Source of the DNA: Straminergon stramineum
Taxonomy: Eukaryota; Streptophyta; Bryopsida; Hypnales; Calliergonaceae
Assembly (NCBI GenBank): GCA_963920665.1
Contig: OY987272.1
Coordinates: forward strand, 9,243,001 to 9,307,000
DNA: 64,000 bases
Reading direction: 5' to 3'
Numbering within the stretch: the first letter of the stretch is position 1; each line of letters starts with the position of its first letter. A model generated the notes under the pieces. The model saw only the letters and a list, made by a program, of their open reading frames with translations, ran no database searches and had not been told where the DNA came from. A program made the position numbers and the translations under genes. Positions 58,940-64,000 of this stretch are shown here, in pieces.

Positions 58940-61890
58940 GGAAGGTATTGAAATCGATCAGATTTCATTAACAAACTAATGCCCACAGGAATCTTGGGGA
59001 ACAACCTCAATAGCATTCATGACACAACATGTATGATTCTACACTAATCTTAGACGAGCATGCAAGAGAATGAGATCACTCAAAGACATTGTGGCCAGAC
59101 AAGAAGCACTCTATAAATCACCACAATATGTACTTCATCTTGGCAAAAGGAAAGTATTTTTATTTATATGGCTGCGATTACATTCCTCTCTTTTTGTCTG
59201 CTTGGTGCCTCATGCTACCTTCCTCCTATTCCTTGTCCCTCAGTTCTTGGCATCATCTCAGAGCATCAATTATCCATCTTCTTTTGTTGGTTATTTCTCT
59301 TATCTAACATCCAGGAAGCTAAAATAAGTACTTGAAGATCACCATGTGGATAAGCCATGGGGCTAGGTGGACTCTCCCTGAATTGCCATATCGATTCGAT
59401 TAATTGGAAAAATCCAATTGAAACAATATTTGAGTACATTTTCAGTGAATAGTATTACAAAGTCCCTCATTATGATATAATTGAATTTTCTAGAGAAGAA
59501 GATGCTTAAAAAATGGATCACCCTTGTAGTGTATTTTGACCATTTTCTGCTATTTTTTCTTGATGTAAATTTTAGCCATAAAAATGATATTTTTTGAATT
59601 TGAATCCAACTAATGATATGAAGCTTATCAATGCAATTCTATTCCAATTGGGAGTTTCGAAGAATTCATAAATTTACATATATTGTAGCAATCTCAACTT
59701 AGGTCCAATAATCATAATTTGTTGATTTTCTAATTTTAGAATGATATAGTAATTGTGGCTTATACCATGATGTTTTGCATTGTAGTATACACCTATGGTG
59801 AAAATTTCAGATTTTTTGAGTATCTTTTGTATTTTCTATGAAATTTCTTTATTTTTTTCTTAAAAAATTTATAGTAATTTCAAATTTTTCCAAAAATGAA
59901 TTGAATTTTTATTAATTGTAGTGGGCATATGATTTCATCTCTAAAAAATCAATCAAAAAAATTTCATTCGTACATACTTGCAAAATCACAACAAACATAG
60001 TGATGGATAGAGAGGCTTGAAATCAATGGTCATGGGCCCGTCCTTCTAGGGTAAACTATAGAAACTAAGAATACACCTATTGGTCCAATAATTCAAGTAT
60101 TTCAGTGACAACCTTGGTCATAAAATGCATCCTTCTAGGGCAAACTGCATAGTGTTGATGTATTTTTCCTCATTTAACAAGCTACTTGTTAAATTTTCAA
60201 CATATATCAACTAGATTCTCAATCCTCATAATTTCAAATCAAAATTGTTTCATTGCACATTCCACATACCATATCTATAAAGCAGGTTTGTATTGCTTGC
60301 TCAAACAAAAACAGAAAAACCATGTGCATTTAAGCAAATCTTAGCCCACGATTCATTGAAGATGTAAATGCACAATTAAGTCAGTAGATGAAGCAAAGAG
60401 CATCAGGGGTTTTCATGAAATTAATATTTTTTGCTCTAAAGTGATATAAGTGCTTTTTTTAAGGGAAAATTTGGTAAGTGATTAATACTCCATTTGATAA
60501 TGGATTAAATCTCTGAAATGTCCCCTAATCTTGGGATGGTATCTCCTCTATTTCGATGAATGTACAAAATTTTGCATGAATAATTATGGCTGTTTTATAT
60601 GTTCATCTACTGCAGAATCAGAAATGCAAATTGAGCCCTACGCCACAAATGAATCAAGCACAGGTCTGCAATATCTAATTTTTGCTCTATAATATCTTAA
60701 TCATTCACCCAAAATTGCAACATGTATTTTGATAGATTCAGACAAGCAAATTCTTGAAATATTATTACTCTTGAAATTCTTGTATTCTTAGTTTTTGCAT
60801 CACTAAGCAAAACTAAGAATACAGTGGACAGATCATGTCCAAGGTAAGCCACTAGCTCTACCAATACTATGGCCATGAGATTATTACAGCCACTCTAAGA
60901 ATTTCTGACCACTTAAAGCAAATAATGGGAGGCAACACATTTCTGACCACTTAAGCAAATACATGTATCTACAAGGGAGTTTTTTTTAACAGTGGGGAAT
61001 TTTCCCACGTGCAGAAATAGAGGTCATAAGATTTTCATAATTTTCAGATTTTTATTTTTCAAATAAAAAATTACTATGAATTTTTAGCTAAAGATTTTGT
61101 TCCACCTCATATTGGTCATACAGATCTTCCTATTTCCGACCAAGGGCTAGTTGGAAAATCCAACGAGGATTGGTTTCAATATTGAGAGTGTTGTAGCCAA
61201 TCATAATGCGCCACAATTGTGCTGGGAACTATGCAGTAATCGTGTTAATCACCTCCTGATTGAAATTTCTACACCTTACACGGCCATAATGGAAGAGTGA
61301 TCAAGAATAGGTTGGCTCCCCTATCCTTTGACCATTTTGAATTCTCTTTTGATTGGTCTGGGACTTGGGAGGTGACTTAGTGACACTTATGAACTTTAGT
61401 GCAAATCACTTCAAAAAAACATAACAAATTCAAACTTTGTGGGAGAGCATGATTCCACTTCCTATTACTTTTTCTATTATTCTTCCCTCCATGAAAAAAA
61501 TAAAACTAATACTTACGTTGTTTCAACTTCAAAAATCTGTAACTAATTCCATGAAGGTCCAAAAACTATGAAATGACTTGAATTAGATGCCAATTCCATT
61601 TTTCTTCCTAGAAAAATTTTATTACTGAAAATTGTTTCAAAGAGTTTAACTCCCCCCACCCCCGAATGCAATCAGCGCTTAAAAGGTTATTTTATTCCTT
61701 GTCTTGTTGGTCCTGTATGTGTCTTCCTGTCAAGCCACTTGTGGCTGGTGGGCTTTGTATTTGATTCTTTTGCAATGAAATTCCATTTCATTTGTGTCAA
61801 AAAAAACTAAAATTTTAAGAGCAGACTACCTTACTGGGTGCCAGCAAGTCAAAGGGTTGAAAGATGACTAGCACATATATAGCTTATAAT
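58940..61890. other. AT-rich intergenic DNA with repeat fragments
   Basis: Holds a copy of the dispersed repeat at 59770-59990, a family E-like fragment at about 60042-60135 (GTCCTTCTAGGG ends twice, with TATTGGTCCAATAA between), and a degenerate TA-family copy at about 60930-61325 ending TAGGTTGGCTCCCCT. The 85-codon plus frame at 59070-59327 shows no convincing domain. Confidence 0.45.
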
Positions 61891-61903
61891 GAGTGCGCCT
61901 AAC

Positions 61904-62826
61904 TTATACACAATCTGGATACATAATGGTAACTTGGTTTCCAAACCATTGAGTGTCCAACAGTAGGACCAACACAGAAGCTGGCTTTTCAATCACACTA
62001 TTTTTGCCATTTGATTGACGGCAGCCAGCAACACTCTGTGACTTGTAAAAATCAATCATTTGTCGGTAAAGGATTGTTCTTAAACTTACACCTGGTTTAA
62101 TAATGAGTTCTTCATACTTTTCTAAAGACTGAGGTTGCAGTGAGTACCCGGATGGCCTGATCAAGTTGATGAAGTCATGTAGCAACTTAACCCCTAAAGG
62201 ACGAGGCACATTTTGGACACAAGCTCTGAAAAACTGCCACTTCTTAGAACAGTAAGAAAAAAATGAAAAAAAAATGTTTTTTTTCAAAATTCAACCGTAC
62301 AAATTTTTACTAGACTACTATGGGAATATGTGGAAAAAATTTCAGAAACTTTGACCGCACGGATTGAAATATTATAACGTTCGAAATTAGAAGAAAAAGT
62401 TTTTTTTTGACCCTGCCCGACAGGGCCAGCAGACTTTAACTCCTGTAAAAGTGAGATTTTTACACTATACATGGTTAGTTTTTTTTACATTTGTATCTGA
62501 AATCATGTAAATTACATACCTGTAAAATTTCAGAAGTAAAGGAGGAGTTTTGCAAAAGCTGCCCGATTAAAAAAAAAGTTCGGGGCACCATAACTTTTGA
62601 TCCGGGCATCTGATCGAAAAAAAATTACATTCCCACTTAGGGGGTACATGTTTACACCTTGTGTCAAAAATTTGTGAACATCCAACCTAAATTGACTTCA
62701 TAGGAACCTACCCGGATTTCGATTGTCCGTTCAACGGACAATTGTCCTTTAGGGGTTAACCGACTTAACTTTAGAGGGCTTTTCATATTCCCCAATTATC
62801 AGAAATTTGAATGGAGGAGTTGTCAC
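61904..62826 (-). pseudogene. Coding-like segment split by a TTAA element, function unrecognised
   Basis: On the minus strand, about 94 codons from 62186 to the TAG at 61904 read KLLHDFINLIRPSGYSL ... KYEELIIKPGVSLRTILY ... DTQWFGNQVTIMYPDCV. The piggyBac-like element at 62191-62755 interrupts it. If the element and one TTAA are removed, the frame continues upstream in phase for about 24 more codons (PPFKFLIIGEYEKPSKVKSV) to near 62826. This suggests an exon hit by a transposon, but the family is unknown and a chance open frame cannot be excluded. Confidence 0.35.
62191..62755. mobile_element. TTAA-flanked piggyBac-like element, family B, 565 bp
   Basis: TTAA at 62187-62190 and 62756-62759; inverted ends CCCCTAAAGGAC and GTCCTTTAGGGG are perfect over 12 bases. 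Just inside the right end lies the palindrome ATTGTCCGTT-CAACGGACAAT. A partial copy occupies 1-488 in the opposite orientation. No transposase frame. Confidence 0.8.
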
Positions 62827-62829
62827 TTG

Positions 62830-64000
62830 ATAGTGGTGAAGAAATTACAGCTACTGTATTATATTGATCAGTGCTGGACATCATACAGTGTCAGAAGGCT
62901 TGGGTTGCAATCTGCACGAAAAGACGATGCACTGAAAAAATGTTTCAGTGTGCATAGTAATGTAAAGGTCCATTCTATCCTCAAGTGCAAATTTTAGACA
63001 AATTTCAAGTGATGCATTCGCTTACAGTGGCATCTTAGTTTGGAGAAATTGGATACTATACTAGTGGCTAGAACAATTTTGTAATACACTAATTCCTTTG
63101 TGGTGACACATAATATGTACTTATTAAATAGAGTGCAATTGATGGAGAGATAATCAATTATAGATGCCATTTTGTAAAAAAATAAGTATTTGGGGGCTGA
63201 AGCTAGCTACCAGTGCGACCAAACTATGGACAACAAATGGTAGATGAGGGTCAATCGTCGATTGTTGATTGTTGTTTGTTGATCGATCGGCTAGTGCCAT
63301 ACATCTCACTTATTACAATGAGACAATACACAGATAATAAGTTAGGTTGTACTCTGATGGAAGTTCTGTGGCTGCAAGTGGAGCCGGCTGTGGAGCACGC
63401 AAGTCCCAACTCCCAAGATACAGTAACTTAACTCAGGCTCTGGACCGGAGTTTGCCCAAGTTCTGCTGCAGCTGACCCAGCCCTCAGCTCCGTCTGGTGC
63501 AGTGACTGCCCTCTGCACCCAAGCTAGTCAAAAGCACTCAGTAATTAACTTAACTTAGTCAGTACATCACCTCTCCAAAGTCATATCACGCGTGTCCGAG
63601 ACTCCTGCAATTCAATCTGCAGCTCTCTTCAGTTAATTCAAGCTGCTGTGAAAACAGTAAGACACTTGGCTCACTGGGTTCTCACATAAGTATTATTCTC
63701 ATGAACTTCATTTTTTCAGTTCAACAACCAATTGTAATAAACTTGAATTCTTTAAGTGATATACTTGTGGGAAGTGCAAATATAATATAATGATATACTG
63801 GCTTCTCTGCTGCGTGTATGACCACATACAATGGATAGTAGGTATTTTGCTGTAAGTTATGATACACAACGGGTAGGAGACCCTATGTGTGCCTCTCCAT
63901 GGACGCTATCTGTCATGAGAGTTTCAAATATATATACACTGCTGATAAGTAGTGACACAAATAGGGTGACTTCTGATGTGTGGCATGAATAGGGTCTTCT
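62830..64000. other. Terminal segment, rising GC content, no gene recognised
   Basis: From about 63190 to 63660 the DNA becomes richer in G and C (GATCGATCGG, CAGCTGACCCAGCC), as near the genes in this window. A 72-codon plus frame at 63213-63431 has no recognised motif. This may be the edge of a gene lying beyond the window. Confidence 0.35.

Noticed and set aside
1..64000. A piggyBac transposase gene or other autonomous transposase
   Set aside because: No reading frame long enough, or series of exons, resembling a transposase was seen; all DNA elements here appear non-autonomous.
1..64000. tRNA, rRNA, CRISPR or organelle-derived segments
   Set aside because: No cloverleaf-like, rRNA-like or regularly spaced repeat pattern was recognised by eye; the 19-bp array at 52101 has no spacers.

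Overview
This is nuclear DNA from a land plant, most likely a bryophyte such as a moss, although a lycophyte cannot be excluded. The evidence is very AT-rich intergenic DNA, widely spaced genes with short GT-AG introns, an F-box/kelch-type gene remnant of the kind abundant in mosses, and two clear plant gene families. Most short open frames in the window are noise or lie inside introns or transposon remnants. No bacterial operons, rRNA, tRNA or CRISPR arrays were seen.

Three intact split genes could be assembled exon by exon, with phases that close exactly. (1) Minus strand, 20203-22396: a six-exon gene for a 280-residue protein of unrecognised family, basic/alanine-rich at the N-terminus and coiled-coil-like at the C-terminus. 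(2) Plus strand, 31737-34407: a ten-coding-exon gene for a 279-residue cysteine-rich, membrane-anchored protein of the DUF2054 family (C12orf49/SPRING, 'SREBP regulating gene' family). (3) Minus strand, 55099-56940: a three-exon gene for a 162-residue secreted peptide precursor of the EPIDERMAL PATTERNING FACTOR-LIKE family (closest in pattern to EPFL4/5/6). A fourth locus, 16960-18304 on the minus strand, is an F-box/kelch-like gene broken by one nonsense codon and three frameshifts.

Two less certain coding islands exist. One is a moderately GC-rich block at about 9.55-12.7 kb with a 100-codon open segment at 9644-9945. The other is a coding-like segment at 61904-62820 that is split by a transposon but becomes one open frame when the transposon and one TTAA are removed.

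The rest is a layered graveyard of non-autonomous transposons. The dominant signal is a set of element families, 143 bp to about 0.93 kb, inserted at TTAA with duplication of TTAA and with ends CCC(C/T)(T/N)...GGG, which are piggyBac-like hallmarks. One copy (50542-50764) sits in an arm of a 1.7 kb inverted repeat, and the other arm preserves the empty site, so the TTAA duplication is proven inside this window. Other families include CACTA-like hairpins with 3-bp duplications, TAA-flanked GAGC-ended elements (PIF/Harbinger-like), TA-flanked AGG(G/T)AGC-ended elements, and a 727-bp solo LTR with a CCCCA duplication.

Layout: 1-9.5 kb AT-rich, TTAA and CACTA elements; 9.5-12.7 kb GC-richer island; 12.1-16.1 kb clustered TTAA elements; 16.9-18.3 kb F-box pseudogene; 18.3-22.9 kb unrecognised gene and flanks; 23-29.6 kb AT-rich, no gene recognised; 29.8-36.1 kb Harbinger-like element, 272-bp duplication and the SPRING-like gene; 36.1-54 kb transposon-rich; 54-58.5 kb EPFL gene; 58.5-64 kb AT-rich with TTAA elements and possibly the edge of another gene.
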